A stretch of DNA of 64,000 nucleotides from CAXBGS01 sp963975425 (GTDB lineage Bacteria; Planctomycetota; Planctomycetia; Pirellulales; Pirellulaceae). The stretch covers positions 310,001-374,000 of the forward strand of contig CAXBGS010000005.1 in NCBI GenBank assembly GCA_963975425.1, written 5' to 3'. The translations under genes and the position numbers were made by a program. Shown piece after piece: positions 9,935-18,200 of the stretch. How positions within the stretch are numbered: the first letter of the stretch is position 1; each line of letters starts with the position of its first letter. The notes beneath the pieces were generated by a model that had not been told where the DNA came from, made no database searches, and saw only the letters and a program-made list of their open reading frames with translations.

Positions 9935-10043
9935 CTTGGCCTGCGCCTCGCGACGATCAGCACTCTTCGCGAGGTTAATTTCCAGTTGTGCTCTCGAGAA
10001 ATGCCTTCGATAGCTCGTGCAGAGCATCGCAAGGCGACAGCGT

Positions 10044-10097
10044 TCACCGGAGGGCTATGACGCGTCACCGGAGGGCTATAACGCGTCACCGGAATCG
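10044..10097. repeat. 21-bp tandem repeat containing the stop of the FlgI-like gene
   Basis: Units start at 10044, 10065 and 10086 (consensus TCACCGGAGGGCTATAACGCG). The first two match at 20 of 21 positions and the third is partial, inside the gene. The TAG stop of the minus-strand gene (10076-10078) lies in the middle unit, and the outer unit carries the same TAG in the spacer. Confidence 0.9.
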
Positions 10098-11782
10098 TCG
10101 TCTTCGCCGTCCTCGCGGAAATAAGTTCGCTGTGATGTCGGCAATGGATCGATTGCCAACTGATCGCTCAGGTATCCTTTGTCCTTGCACTCTCGCAAGA
10201 TAGCGATGGCGTCACCGTAACCACCGCCAACCATCACGACGCCTTCCAACAGCCCTTGAACCGTACTTGGCACACTCGCCAATTGATCGTCTTTGTTGGG
10301 CTGGAACCGAGTCACGCGCAGGTCACCGGTCTGTACCGGATCGGGCTTGACCACAATTCCGCCGGTTCCGAACAGAAAGTCCGGAATCGAAACCGGGGCG
10401 ATATCACCAAAGAGGACGATTTCCGGTTGATCCCGCAGGGCGACGACGATCGCAGGTTTAGCGGATGTCGGGACCTGGTACACCTTGAACGCTTCGCCCA
10501 GCGTCGTACCGGACAGGAATCGGCGCCCGTCGTCGCGTCGCCGCAAAGCCACGAACGCTGCGTATCGTGTTTCAAGACTTTCTTGCCGCGTCAGTCGGTT
10601 TAGCGCATCGACCGCAAGCTGTTGTGGAATCCCGTGCAGGGCGGTCAGTGCGGGCTGCCTAAACGCAGCCACGTTCGTCGCCGCCTGTTCCAGTGGATCG
10701 ATCGCTTCGACACGATCCAAGTACGCGAGCGCTTCGGCGGCATAAAAACGCAGTTCGGGGTCTGAGGATTCCAGCCCCTCGAGCAATGTTGGTACCGCGC
10801 TTTCGCCGAGCGCCTCGAGTTGCAGCGCCGCATCGGCAGCGGTCGCCGGCTCACGAAGTCGACTGGCAAGCTTGGATAATCGCTGCTGCGTTCGCGACGA
10901 CTCTTCCTCCACCGCGATTGCACGAATCACGGCCATCAAACGTTGTTCGTTGTGCCGATAGCGAGGATGCACTTCGACTTGAATGAAATCGTCCTCGATG
11001 GCTTTTGCGATCCCGCGTCGAGTCGTACCATCGAAAAAGAAAAACCGCCGGTTCACGGCGTTGGCCAAATCTCGCGACATCCAAACGTTTTGATATTCCG
11101 GACGCAGGATCAATCCCAACTCTCGGGTCTGTTGCACTCGCCCGCCCGAAAGAATAACACCTTCATTCTTAAGCGAATCGTCCGCACCCGGTTCAAAGTC
11201 GGCACGCGTTAGAACGGCTCCCATGCCGATTGCCATCACCTCACTTTGCCGCACACTGCTTTGAATCCGCTGTTGATGCCGCAGTCGCGTGTCCAACAGC
11301 CAGCCGTTGTGAAGGTCTTTGACGTTGCTGGACGTCGGCGCAAGCACTAACAAGTCCAGCGGATCGCCGCGTCTAGCGCCCGGCGGAATCAACGCCCTGA
11401 CGCGCACCATCGCGGTGCTGTCGAGTTCAAGAAAGTGATTCGGATCGGTCACTTTGTTGCGTTTCATTTCTTCCAGCAATTGATCGCGATAGCCGCTGGG
11501 GTTCGCCGGACCGCCTGTGCCCGGCAATCCGTTGACGACGGCGATTCCATCGACCTGGATCGATTGCAAACCGCGAGCCACGGCCGCCTCGCGAACCAAG
11601 TCGGGTGGATCGGGCATTTTCATCAGGTCTTTCAACCCGGCATCCGACTCGCTGTCGCCCGACTTTCCTGGCCACAGGGAAGAGCAACCTGTCGAGATCG
11701 ACACGCTCATCAGCAAAACGGCTAACGAGATAACCGAAAAGCAGCGATTCGCCCGCTGCGACGTCAAGTTCTGGTGAGGCAT
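10076..11782 (-). CDS. FlgI (flagellar P-ring)-like lipoprotein with HEAT repeats
   Basis: The N-terminus carries a lipoprotein signal (LLMSVSISTGC). Residues of about 60-290 follow the layout of FlgI, the periplasmic P-ring protein: GIAVVNGLPGTGGPA corresponds to the FlgI GLVVGLNGTGD segment. The segment VRALIPPGARRGDPLDL matches its LPPFARPGD segment, and LGLILRPEYQN with ANAVNRRF matches its LRNPDFTTA and IADAIN region. Residues of about 300-420 are Ala/Leu-rich helical repeats of HEAT type (LLEGLESSDPELRFYAAEAL). At 568 residues it is much longer than FlgI (about 370), and no other flagellar gene is in the window. Convergence with the pilM operon hints at an outer-envelope ring for a pilus or secretion machine, which is inference. 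The acidic C-terminus ends in the 21-bp repeat. Confidence 0.82.
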   Translation of the reverse strand: MPHQNLTSQRANRCFSVISLAVLLMSVSISTGCSSLWPGKSGDSESDAGLKDLMKMPDPPDLVREAAVARGLQSIQVDGIAVVNGLPGTGGPANPSGYRDQLLEEMKRNKVTDPNHFLELDSTAMVRVRALIPPGARRGDPLDLLVLAPTSSNVKDLHNGWLLDTRLRHQQRIQSSVRQSEVMAIGMGAVLTRADFEPGADDSLKNEGVILSGGRVQQTRELGLILRPEYQNVWMSRDLANAVNRRFFFFDGTTRRGIAKAIEDDFIQVEVHPRYRHNEQRLMAVIRAIAVEEESSRTQQRLSKLASRLREPATAADAALQLEALGESAVPTLLEGLESSDPELRFYAAEALAYLDRVEAIDPLEQAATNVAAFRQPALTALHGIPQQLAVDALNRLTRQESLETRYAAFVALRRRDDGRRFLSGTTLGEAFKVYQVPTSAKPAIVVALRDQPEIVLFGDIAPVSIPDFLFGTGGIVVKPDPVQTGDLRVTRFQPNKDDQLASVPSTVQGLLEGVVMVGGGYGDAIAILRECKDKGYLSDQLAIDPLPTSQRTYFREDGEDDDSGDAL

Positions 11783-12014
11783 CCTGCCAATGACCTTGCG
11801 TGGATGGTTCGTGGGTGTCCGTGTCGACTTGTGCGTACTTGCCCGCCCATGACGGAGCTTTTCCCGTCCAGCGGAATGTCTATTCGTTGGAAAACCGCGG
11901 TTGCCAAAATCGTCCGACCTTTCATGCGTCTTACATGCGCAGCGGCGCTATCCGGCTAGGCTTTCACAAAGACGTCATACCCCAGACAGCCTGCGGACAG
12001 CAAGACGGACTGGT

Positions 12015-12068
12015 CGCTAGCAAGGAACCGTTCGCTAGCAAGGAACTGTTCGCTAGCAAGGAACCGGG
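12015..12068. repeat. 18-bp tandem repeat just after the MazG-like gene
   Basis: Three units (CGCTAGCAAGGAACCGTT) start at 12015, 12033 and 12051; the last is degenerate at its end. The block ends next to the TAG stop (12070-12072) of the minus-strand gene, and every unit repeats the GCTAG pentamer that also overlaps that stop. Confidence 0.92.
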
Positions 12069-12069
12069 G

Positions 12070-12447
12070 CTAGTCCGCCAATTTCGCGTTGCTGCGGTGA
12101 CGGTCTGCATCCCGCCGCGTTTTCTTTTCGAGGTTGCGACGCAGCGCTGTGGCCAAGTCCACCCCCGATTGGTTGGCCAAACAGATCGTCACAAACAGCA
12201 CGTCAGCCAGCTCATCGGACAGTTCGCCAAGCGACTCGCCTGGCTTACAAGATTGCTCGCCACACGTGCGAGAGAGAATCCTGGCCACTTCGCCGACTTC
12301 TTCGATCAGCTGTGCCAGATTGGTCATCTCGTCAAAGTAGCGCACCCCGACCGTACGGATCCAGTCGTCCACGGCCGACTGAGCTTCCGCGATCGTCAAC
12401 GCCTGGTCGTCTTGTGAAACTTGTTCGCGGGACACTCGATCAGACAT
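12070..12447 (-). CDS. MazG-like nucleotide pyrophosphohydrolase
   Basis: A 125-residue all-alpha NTP-PPase of the MazG superfamily. Two metal-binding motifs are visible: LIEEVGEVAR (ExxE type) and GELSDELADVLF (ExxD type), in the usual order. Such enzymes hydrolyse (d)NTPs to NMP and pyrophosphate, often in house-cleaning; the substrate cannot be told here. I chose the ATG at 12447 (MSDRVSRE). The frame is open further upstream to 12513, but that extension encodes a 15-bp DNA repeat (KCAANKCAA) and looks like spacer. The end of the protein abuts the 18-bp repeat block. Confidence 0.88.
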   Translation of the reverse strand: MSDRVSREQVSQDDQALTIAEAQSAVDDWIRTVGVRYFDEMTNLAQLIEEVGEVARILSRTCGEQSCKPGESLGELSDELADVLFVTICLANQSGVDLATALRRNLEKKTRRDADRHRSNAKLAD

Positions 12448-12580
12448 GGCGTATTTCCTGGTCAGCGCATGCACAGCGGCGCATTTGTTAGCGGCGCATT
12501 TGCTGAGATGCAATCACTGAGGCGCACTCACAACGGCTCGATCACCACAGTGACGCAGCGTGATCGGTTAGCATGATCGA

Positions 12581-13828
12581 TTATTGGGCGGTCAACAAAT
12601 AGGTGCCGCTTTTACCGGCAACCGCAATGTCAAGTTTCTCGTCGCCGTCCAAATTCGCAACCACGATTTGCAGCCCGCATCCGACGTGGCCTTCCTCGAT
12701 AATATGTTTTGTGAATTTTTTGGCGTCCGCATCCCAGTCATAGTAATACAGACAGGGCATTTCGTTTCCGCCTGGATCGCGTCCATTGTGCGCAAAGTAA
12801 CGTTTGCCGGTGATCAATTCCTTGTCACCGTCACCGTCCAAGTCGTGCCATGCGAGTGAATGCGGTTGGCTGAAACTGCGGTCGATGTCGTGTTCGGTGA
12901 AATTGATTTTGCCTTCGTCGTCACGGCCGTCGTTTTCCCACCAATACAAGCCGAAATCATGACCGTTGCCGATGATCATGTCGCTGTCGCCATCGTTGTC
13001 CAAATCGTCAACGATCATCGGCACACTGGCGTGCAATTCCCAGTTGTGGCGAAATTTCCAGGGTGCTTTCCAAGGATTCCCTGCTGGATGCTCGTACCAA
13101 CCTTGTCCAACGAGGATGTCTGTTCGACCATCGTTATTGATGTCTCCCACGGCCAACCCGTGTCCGCTGCCTCGCTCACCTAGCGCATGGCCGGCAAGAA
13201 CGAATTGTGGATTTCCGTCACTGGGTGCTTTCGCGTTTTTCCCCTTGGCTTTGGGTTTAGGTTTTTCACTCGGCTGGGACGGCTTTTCTTCCAGTCGCCA
13301 GACGAATGTCGGCGCGTCTTTGATCCACGTGCTGACGATCCATTCGGGACGTCCGTCGCCGTCGATGTCTTCCATCATCTGCCCTTCGTTCTTGCTGTTG
13401 CCGGTATCGCCCAGCACGTGTTTCGGCCACAGCTTTCCAAGTCGCAACGCTTCGTCACCGGGGTTTTCGTACCAGTGGACTTCGGTTGCCAAGAATGAAC
13501 CGGCGATCACGTCCAAGCGACCATCACCGTTGACATCGAACAAGTAGTCTCCGTTGCTTTCGACATACCCGTTCCAGTCTTCGATCGTGCGCACCGGTCG
13601 GGGCGCCCATTCGCCGCCGCGGTACCAACTGCGTCCGGCGACCAGGTCCAACCGTCCGTCGCCATCGACATCACCGGCCGCGATGCCTTCGTTGCTGTCG
13701 ATTGTCAGCAGACGTGCTTTGTACTTGATCGGCTTTGGCGATTCAGCCTGTGCGGTAACGGCGAATGTGCAGCAAACGGCGGCGGACACCGCAAATGCGA
13801 CTCGCGCCGCAAAACGAGATGAAAGCAT
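12581..13828 (-). CDS. Secreted FG-GAP/VCBS-repeat protein
   Basis: The 415-residue protein starts with a Sec signal peptide (FAVSAAVCCTFAVTAQAES, cleavage after AQA). At least six Ca-binding-like repeats of the FG-GAP/VCBS type follow: DVDGDGRLDLVAG, DVNGDGRLDVIAG, DIDGDGRPEWIVS, DINNDGRTDILVG, DLDNDGDSDMIIG and DLDGDGDKELITG. A Lys/Pro-rich linker (about 193-210) splits the propeller. These proteins form seven-bladed integrin-alpha-like propellers, and planctomycetes export many of them. No catalytic motif is seen, so the function is unknown. It is a single gene with a spacer of 133 bp to the MazG-like gene. Confidence 0.9.
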   Translation of the reverse strand: MLSSRFAARVAFAVSAAVCCTFAVTAQAESPKPIKYKARLLTIDSNEGIAAGDVDGDGRLDLVAGRSWYRGGEWAPRPVRTIEDWNGYVESNGDYLFDVNGDGRLDVIAGSFLATEVHWYENPGDEALRLGKLWPKHVLGDTGNSKNEGQMMEDIDGDGRPEWIVSTWIKDAPTFVWRLEEKPSQPSEKPKPKAKGKNAKAPSDGNPQFVLAGHALGERGSGHGLAVGDINNDGRTDILVGQGWYEHPAGNPWKAPWKFRHNWELHASVPMIVDDLDNDGDSDMIIGNGHDFGLYWWENDGRDDEGKINFTEHDIDRSFSQPHSLAWHDLDGDGDKELITGKRYFAHNGRDPGGNEMPCLYYYDWDADAKKFTKHIIEEGHVGCGLQIVVANLDGDEKLDIAVAGKSGTYLLTAQ

Positions 13829-14140
13829 GGATTAGTGATCCTGGAGGTGGGATAAAGGTGTCGAATCGAACTTCGAGCGAAGTAAGTGCCCTATTGAATA
13901 TGCTAGCCGGTTTCTGCCCCGCCGGGGCTTGGGGCGGAAAAACAGGCCCCCTTGGTGGTCAGCCCAGGTTTCCCGATCCTGAAAATCGGCGCGAACTGCG
14001 GCCTTTTTTACACTCAGAACGCCGAACGCCCTAGTGACTAGACTAGGAAAAGGCCATGATTACGCACCATCGGCCTTCATCGGCCAATCGGTTGCGCCGC
14101 ACGGCAGTGGCATTTTGGCTCCTCGAAAATAGAGCAAGCG
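13829..14140. other. 312-bp divergent spacer
   Basis: The spacer lies between the FG-GAP gene and the MaoC gene. It holds a small GC-rich hairpin (GCCCC-GCC-GGGGC, 13916-13928) without a T-run. I see no convincing promoter, RNA or small gene. Confidence 0.4.
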
Positions 14141-14665
14141 TTGAAATCTGACATCGAAACCGAGACGATCCAGCAACAACTACTCCATTTTGAAGACCTC
14201 TCGGTCGGCGACCGATGGGTCAGTCCAGGACGAGAGATCACGGCCGACGACGTCGCGGATTTCGCACAGTTGACCGGCGACCACGATCCGCTGCACGGCC
14301 AAAAAGCGGAGGATTCTCCGTTCGGCGAACCGGTCGCACACGGGCTGTTGGGCCTCAGCGTGCTGGCGGGACTGAGCAGTGATCATCCCCGTGCGGCAAC
14401 GCTGGCGTTGGTCGGCATTTCGGACTGGAGCTTTGAAGCGCCCATTTTCTTTGGTGACGTGGTTCACGTCATGACGGAAGTTGAATCCGTCCAACAACAC
14501 GGTCGTCGCACCGGGCGAGTGACGTGGGTCCGTCAACTAATCAACCAAGATGGACGTGTGGTCCAACGAGGCCGGTTCGTCACCCTAGTCGGCACGAAGG
14601 CTCGCGCAAGACGACTCGCCGAATCGGAACAGTCAACTCAGCGCGGCACCCTGCCAGCGCGGTAA
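14141..14665 (+). CDS. MaoC-like hot-dog dehydratase
   Basis: A 174-residue single hot-dog fold protein. The hydratase-2 motif is clear: DFAQLTGDHDPLH holds the catalytic Asp and His, and EPVAHGLLGLSV is the second MaoC signature. Family members hydrate or dehydrate acyl-CoA or acyl-ACP double bonds in fatty acid, polyhydroxyalkanoate or secondary metabolism. The start is a TTG at 14141; no better ATG lies nearby in frame. The C-terminal 20 residues are basic and polar. The gene is isolated, so the pathway is open. Confidence 0.88.
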   Translation: MKSDIETETIQQQLLHFEDLSVGDRWVSPGREITADDVADFAQLTGDHDPLHGQKAEDSPFGEPVAHGLLGLSVLAGLSSDHPRAATLALVGISDWSFEAPIFFGDVVHVMTEVESVQQHGRRTGRVTWVRQLINQDGRVVQRGRFVTLVGTKARARRLAESEQSTQRGTLPAR

Positions 14666-15004
14666 ACGTCCTGGCGGCCACATCAATGTCGCGCCCACTC
14701 TGTCGAACCGCTGCTTGCGTCTTGAACGAGCGTGCAGGGCCGAATGACAGCCGCATGCTCTCACTTACGTCCGGCGCATCAGCTAAGTCAAGACAATCCC
14801 CGCATGCCATGCGATAGCACATGCCTTGAGGTAGCGGACGCCGCGAGTTCGTGAGTTAGCGAAGGGCTGCGAGCGATTGATCGCCTCGCGAGCCTCGATC
14901 CTGTTTGTGGACAGCGGACTGCGCCGTACGGGCTCGGCAAATTGCGCCGTAGGGGCACGGCGAATTGGCCGTAGGGGCTAACTCCGCAGCTCACGCCGTA
15001 CCGG
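14666..15004. other. 339-bp convergent spacer
   Basis: The spacer lies between the MaoC gene and the 3' end of the Gfo/Idh/MocA gene. Its right third is a degenerate 23-bp tandem repeat. The rest shows no gene, RNA or clear terminator. Confidence 0.5.
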
Positions 15005-15018
15005 CTAGGCAACCGGTT
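14921..15018. repeat. Degenerate 23-bp tandem repeat reaching the Gfo/Idh/MocA stop codon
   Basis: Units start at 14921 and 14944 (consensus GCGCCGTAGGGGCACGGCGAATT), with further, more decayed GCCGTAGGGGCTA and GCCGTACCGGCTAGGCAA units at 14968 and 14995. The last unit contains the TAG stop (15005-15007) of the minus-strand gene. Confidence 0.75.
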
Positions 15019-16831
15019 GCTTCATGAACTCGGTTTCGGCGGCAATTTTGCTGCCATCGGGAGTGGCATCGCTGTCAACGTCGAACCATTCTTCCTTGAA
15101 CTCCAGATATCCGCCTTTGCCCTTGTTGGCGTTCTGCAGTGCGACGTTGGTTCCGAGCGCGATCACGGCGTCACCCATTGCGACTTCCGGGTAACAGCGA
15201 GGCTTGTTTTCTTTGTCGGGATTGCGGATGCAAAACGCCCAGTGTTCGATCTCTTCGCGGTAACCGCGACTAACCGGGCCGGCCGATGCAGCCTGAGCCA
15301 GCGGTGCGGCATAATCGCCGCTTGCACTGGTATCCAACACATACCCGCCGTCCTTTGCCGCGACGCCAACCTTACTGCTGGTGTCACTGTTGCGGTACAG
15401 CAGGACATCGGTTTCCTTATCCAGGACCAGCGTTCCCTTGGTTCCCATCACGACTTCGCCCCAGCCGCCGAAGCCGTTTCCGTTGATCGACGAATAGGTG
15501 ACGACGACCTTTTTGTTGGGATCTTGTTCGTATCCGGGGACTCCGCCGGTGGGATACTTTTCAACTCGGTCGTAGTAACCGACGTCGAAAGTCTCAGAGT
15601 ATTCCGGTCCGGGGAACTCGAACGTGCAGTAGACGTGGTCACCGACTTCGCGATCGACCGGCATGATATGACGGCCACCGACGGCGTGTACCGACAACGG
15701 GTGCACTTTCTTGCCATCGTTTCGCAGCGAGCTTAGGAAAATACTAACCGCGTCGAGCTGGTGACTGCCCAGTTCGGCCATCAAACCGGCACCGGTTCGG
15801 TTGAACAGTCGCCAGCGATGCAATTCTTCCATGGCGGTGAACATCGTGTCGCCAACGGCAAAATCTTTGTACCCGAACTGTTTCGGATCGACTTTTTTAT
15901 CCGCGTCCCAGGCGCGCCACTGGGCCAGTTCCGCTTCCAGCTGCGCGATCACGTCGGGATCGGTCGCTTCTTTCAGTTTCTTTTCGCGGTACTCGATATC
16001 TTTCGCAATACGATCGAACATCTTGCCGTCGGCCATTTTTTCGCCGCCGGGAATTGGCATCGACCAGCTGTCCGCGCCTGGCAGGTTGCCACGGTGCCAC
16101 TGGGCACGAATGTGATGCAATTGCCCGAGCAATCCCCAGCGGATCAAATTAATCGCGTTGTCGTATTTGATGTTGTAATGACGCTGGTGACCGGTCGCCA
16201 AGTGAAGTGGATTTCCTTTTTGGTCTTCCAACTCGGCGGCCATGCGGGCCATGACCTTGCACTGGGCGACATTGTGCGCCATCAGCTTTTCGGTCAACAC
16301 GTGCAAACCACGCTCCATCGCCTGTGCGGCGACCGGGGCGTGCAACCACAACGGCAGGGCAATGATCACCGCTTCGATATCCGGATCGTCCAGACACGCC
16401 ATGACGCCACCATTACTGGCGTCATAGACTTTGACGTTGCGCCGTGCTTCGGCTTCGTCTTTATAACCGGCAACGGAAATCAGACCGGGGCGGCGGACGA
16501 GTGCGGATGGGCTGCTATGGTCGCCATGAAACGCACGGTGTTGGCTAAACGGACGAATATCGCAAATGGCTTTGACGTCGACGTAATCGGGGTTACAGCC
16601 ACCGATCAGCACGTTGCCTTCATCGCCAGTCCCGATCACGGCGATGCGAACCGGATCCTTAACCTTGTTGTATCCGAAATAGGCAGCGCCCAAGCCGGCC
16701 CCGCTGACCGCACCCGCCGCCACGATGCCGCGCAAGAAGTCTCGCCGATTCAGGTCGTAATAACTGCCGATGGCAGAATAGAAGTTGTGTTCGCCAACTT
16801 CACGTTCGTCGCTAGAGAGTTTATCGACCAC
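15005..16831 (-). CDS. Tat-signal Gfo/Idh/MocA-family oxidoreductase
   Basis: A 608-residue NAD(P)-dependent oxidoreductase. The twin-arginine motif RRDFLRG at about 29-35 is followed by a hydrophobic Ala/Gly stretch, so Tat export or anchoring is likely. The Rossmann fold begins at VRIAVIGTGDEGN, and LTEKLMAHNV corresponds to the EKP strand of the family, with Leu for Pro. The substrate-binding half contains an insert rich in charged residues (about 285-320). The start is GTG at 16831, preceded by a perfect AGGAGG Shine-Dalgarno that overlaps the end of the DoxX gene. The two are therefore translationally linked. The substrate is unknown, probably a sugar or polyol. The 3' end lies in a tandem repeat. 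Confidence 0.9.
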   Translation of the reverse strand: MVDKLSSDEREVGEHNFYSAIGSYYDLNRRDFLRGIVAAGAVSGAGLGAAYFGYNKVKDPVRIAVIGTGDEGNVLIGGCNPDYVDVKAICDIRPFSQHRAFHGDHSSPSALVRRPGLISVAGYKDEAEARRNVKVYDASNGGVMACLDDPDIEAVIIALPLWLHAPVAAQAMERGLHVLTEKLMAHNVAQCKVMARMAAELEDQKGNPLHLATGHQRHYNIKYDNAINLIRWGLLGQLHHIRAQWHRGNLPGADSWSMPIPGGEKMADGKMFDRIAKDIEYREKKLKEATDPDVIAQLEAELAQWRAWDADKKVDPKQFGYKDFAVGDTMFTAMEELHRWRLFNRTGAGLMAELGSHQLDAVSIFLSSLRNDGKKVHPLSVHAVGGRHIMPVDREVGDHVYCTFEFPGPEYSETFDVGYYDRVEKYPTGGVPGYEQDPNKKVVVTYSSINGNGFGGWGEVVMGTKGTLVLDKETDVLLYRNSDTSSKVGVAAKDGGYVLDTSASGDYAAPLAQAASAGPVSRGYREEIEHWAFCIRNPDKENKPRCYPEVAMGDAVIALGTNVALQNANKGKGGYLEFKEEWFDVDSDATPDGSKIAAETEFMKQPVA

Positions 16832-16834
16832 GGT

Positions 16835-17797
16835 TCAGTCCTCCTGTGCGGGATGGCCCCACACCTTACGGATAATCATGTGTAAGAAGAAATCGAGTCC
16901 GGCGAATCGCCCCGCACCGGTACCGGCGAGGACGAGGCACGCCATGCACTCGATCAGTTGATAGTTGCTCGATGCCGGGCCCGTCGCCGGCGGGTATTGG
17001 CTCAAGAATACTGAACCGAGAAATCCGGCTGCCGCTAACGCCACGACAGGTGTGAACAAGCCTAGCAGCAGGCACAGCCCCACGGTCATGTCAAAATATG
17101 GCACCAATGGATCGATCACGCTGGTGTCCATCGCCACGCGTCGGGGCTTGCTCAGCGCGAACGCCCCGTGCTGATCGACTTGGTCGGTCGACGCGGTTGC
17201 GTTCTGCGCGATGGCATAGTTTTTCCAAATCGTATCGATTTGTTTCAACGCAGGAGCAGCCTTTTGTTGCCACTCCTTGCGAATCGTATCGCGTTGTCCG
17301 CCCAGACTGGCGACACCGTCACGTAAATTTTTCTCTTCGGTGTTGGTTTCGAAGCGCAGCACTCGCTCGCGTCCCAAATCGTATTCTTCGAGCTCGGTCA
17401 CATTCTGCTCAAGGACCCACTCGTACTGTTCGACGGCTTTTGCGTAATTCGCCTGGGCTTGTCGTTTTTGCTGGTCGTCGAAACCGTAATGAGCGGCAAT
17501 CCGATCTCGGAACGTGGCCCAGGCAATCATGGTTGCCTCTTTGTCCAGACGTAACGACCCATCGGCGTCCCACACCAAGTTGCGATACTGTTGGGCGAAC
17601 GGCCCTTTCGCATTGGCAAAGAACGGAGCCGCACTCCAGTTGCCGGCCTGATACTTATCTAAACCTTCGGTGTAAAAGTGCCAACCAATCGACAGCCTTA
17701 ACAGCACCAGCATCGTTATCCCGATCCAACCGAGCAAACGAGGCGATAACCCGTAGCCAACGGCTAGACGCAGGGGCAGCAACAACAGTTTTCGCAC
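16835..17797 (-). CDS. DoxX-family membrane protein with a large helical insert
   Basis: This 320-residue protein starts with GTG. Helix 1 (LGWIGITMLVLLRLSIGWHF, about 23-42) has the DoxX look. Three helices follow at about 236-256, 278-295 and 300-312 (MTVGLCLLLGLFTPVVALAA and later). Usual DoxX proteins have about 140 residues and four close-packed helices. Here about 160 charged, coiled-coil-prone residues (65-225) sit between the first and second helix, probably outside the membrane. DoxX proteins are linked to membrane redox functions. The stop codon lies 3 bp before the GTG of the oxidoreductase, and the Shine-Dalgarno of the latter is inside this gene, so the two form an operon. Confidence 0.85.
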   Translation of the reverse strand: MRKLLLLPLRLAVGYGLSPRLLGWIGITMLVLLRLSIGWHFYTEGLDKYQAGNWSAAPFFANAKGPFAQQYRNLVWDADGSLRLDKEATMIAWATFRDRIAAHYGFDDQQKRQAQANYAKAVEQYEWVLEQNVTELEEYDLGRERVLRFETNTEEKNLRDGVASLGGQRDTIRKEWQQKAAPALKQIDTIWKNYAIAQNATASTDQVDQHGAFALSKPRRVAMDTSVIDPLVPYFDMTVGLCLLLGLFTPVVALAAAGFLGSVFLSQYPPATGPASSNYQLIECMACLVLAGTGAGRFAGLDFFLHMIIRKVWGHPAQED

Positions 17798-18200
17798 GAA
17801 ACGAGAACTCCAAAAACAACGCTGGGGGGAGGTAAATCGATGGCAGGCGAGGATCGGACCGATTGGGTCCCATGCTCCGCGGGAAACACAGACGACGCAA
17901 TGGCACGCCGATTTTCGTGCACCTGTATCGTCCGTTATAGTCTACAAATGCGCCGACGCTAAGAACCTATTCGCTCCTTCTGGCCGGCCTAGCGGCAGAA
18001 ATGCAGAATTTAGTGCCGCTCTGCACTCGCGCGGGCTCGACCCTGCGACGTCCCTCGCGGCACAACGCCGACCTGTGGCGTCCGGTGCCCGACCCGCACA
18101 AACTGCTTGACCCTCATCATCCTGCTTGACCGACACCATCTGATCGCCTCATCACTTCAATACTCCAATCGCCCCAATACTTGACGACACGGATGCCCGA
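17798..18200. other. 403-bp divergent spacer upstream of dnaE
   Basis: It should contain the promoters for dnaE and the DoxX operon. A 10-bp direct repeat CTGCTTGACC occurs at 18102-18111 and 18122-18131. I see no clear -10 box, RNA or small gene. Confidence 0.4.

Noticed and set aside
12448..12513. N-terminal extension of the MazG-like protein
   Set aside because: The 22 extra residues encode a 15-bp DNA repeat and lack conservation-like features; the ATG at 12447 fits the family start better.
15761..16885. 374-residue plus-strand frame opposite the Gfo/Idh/MocA gene
   Set aside because: It is antisense to a well-supported gene with Tat motif and Rossmann fold. Its composition (His/Phe/Arg-rich) is that of an antisense shadow.
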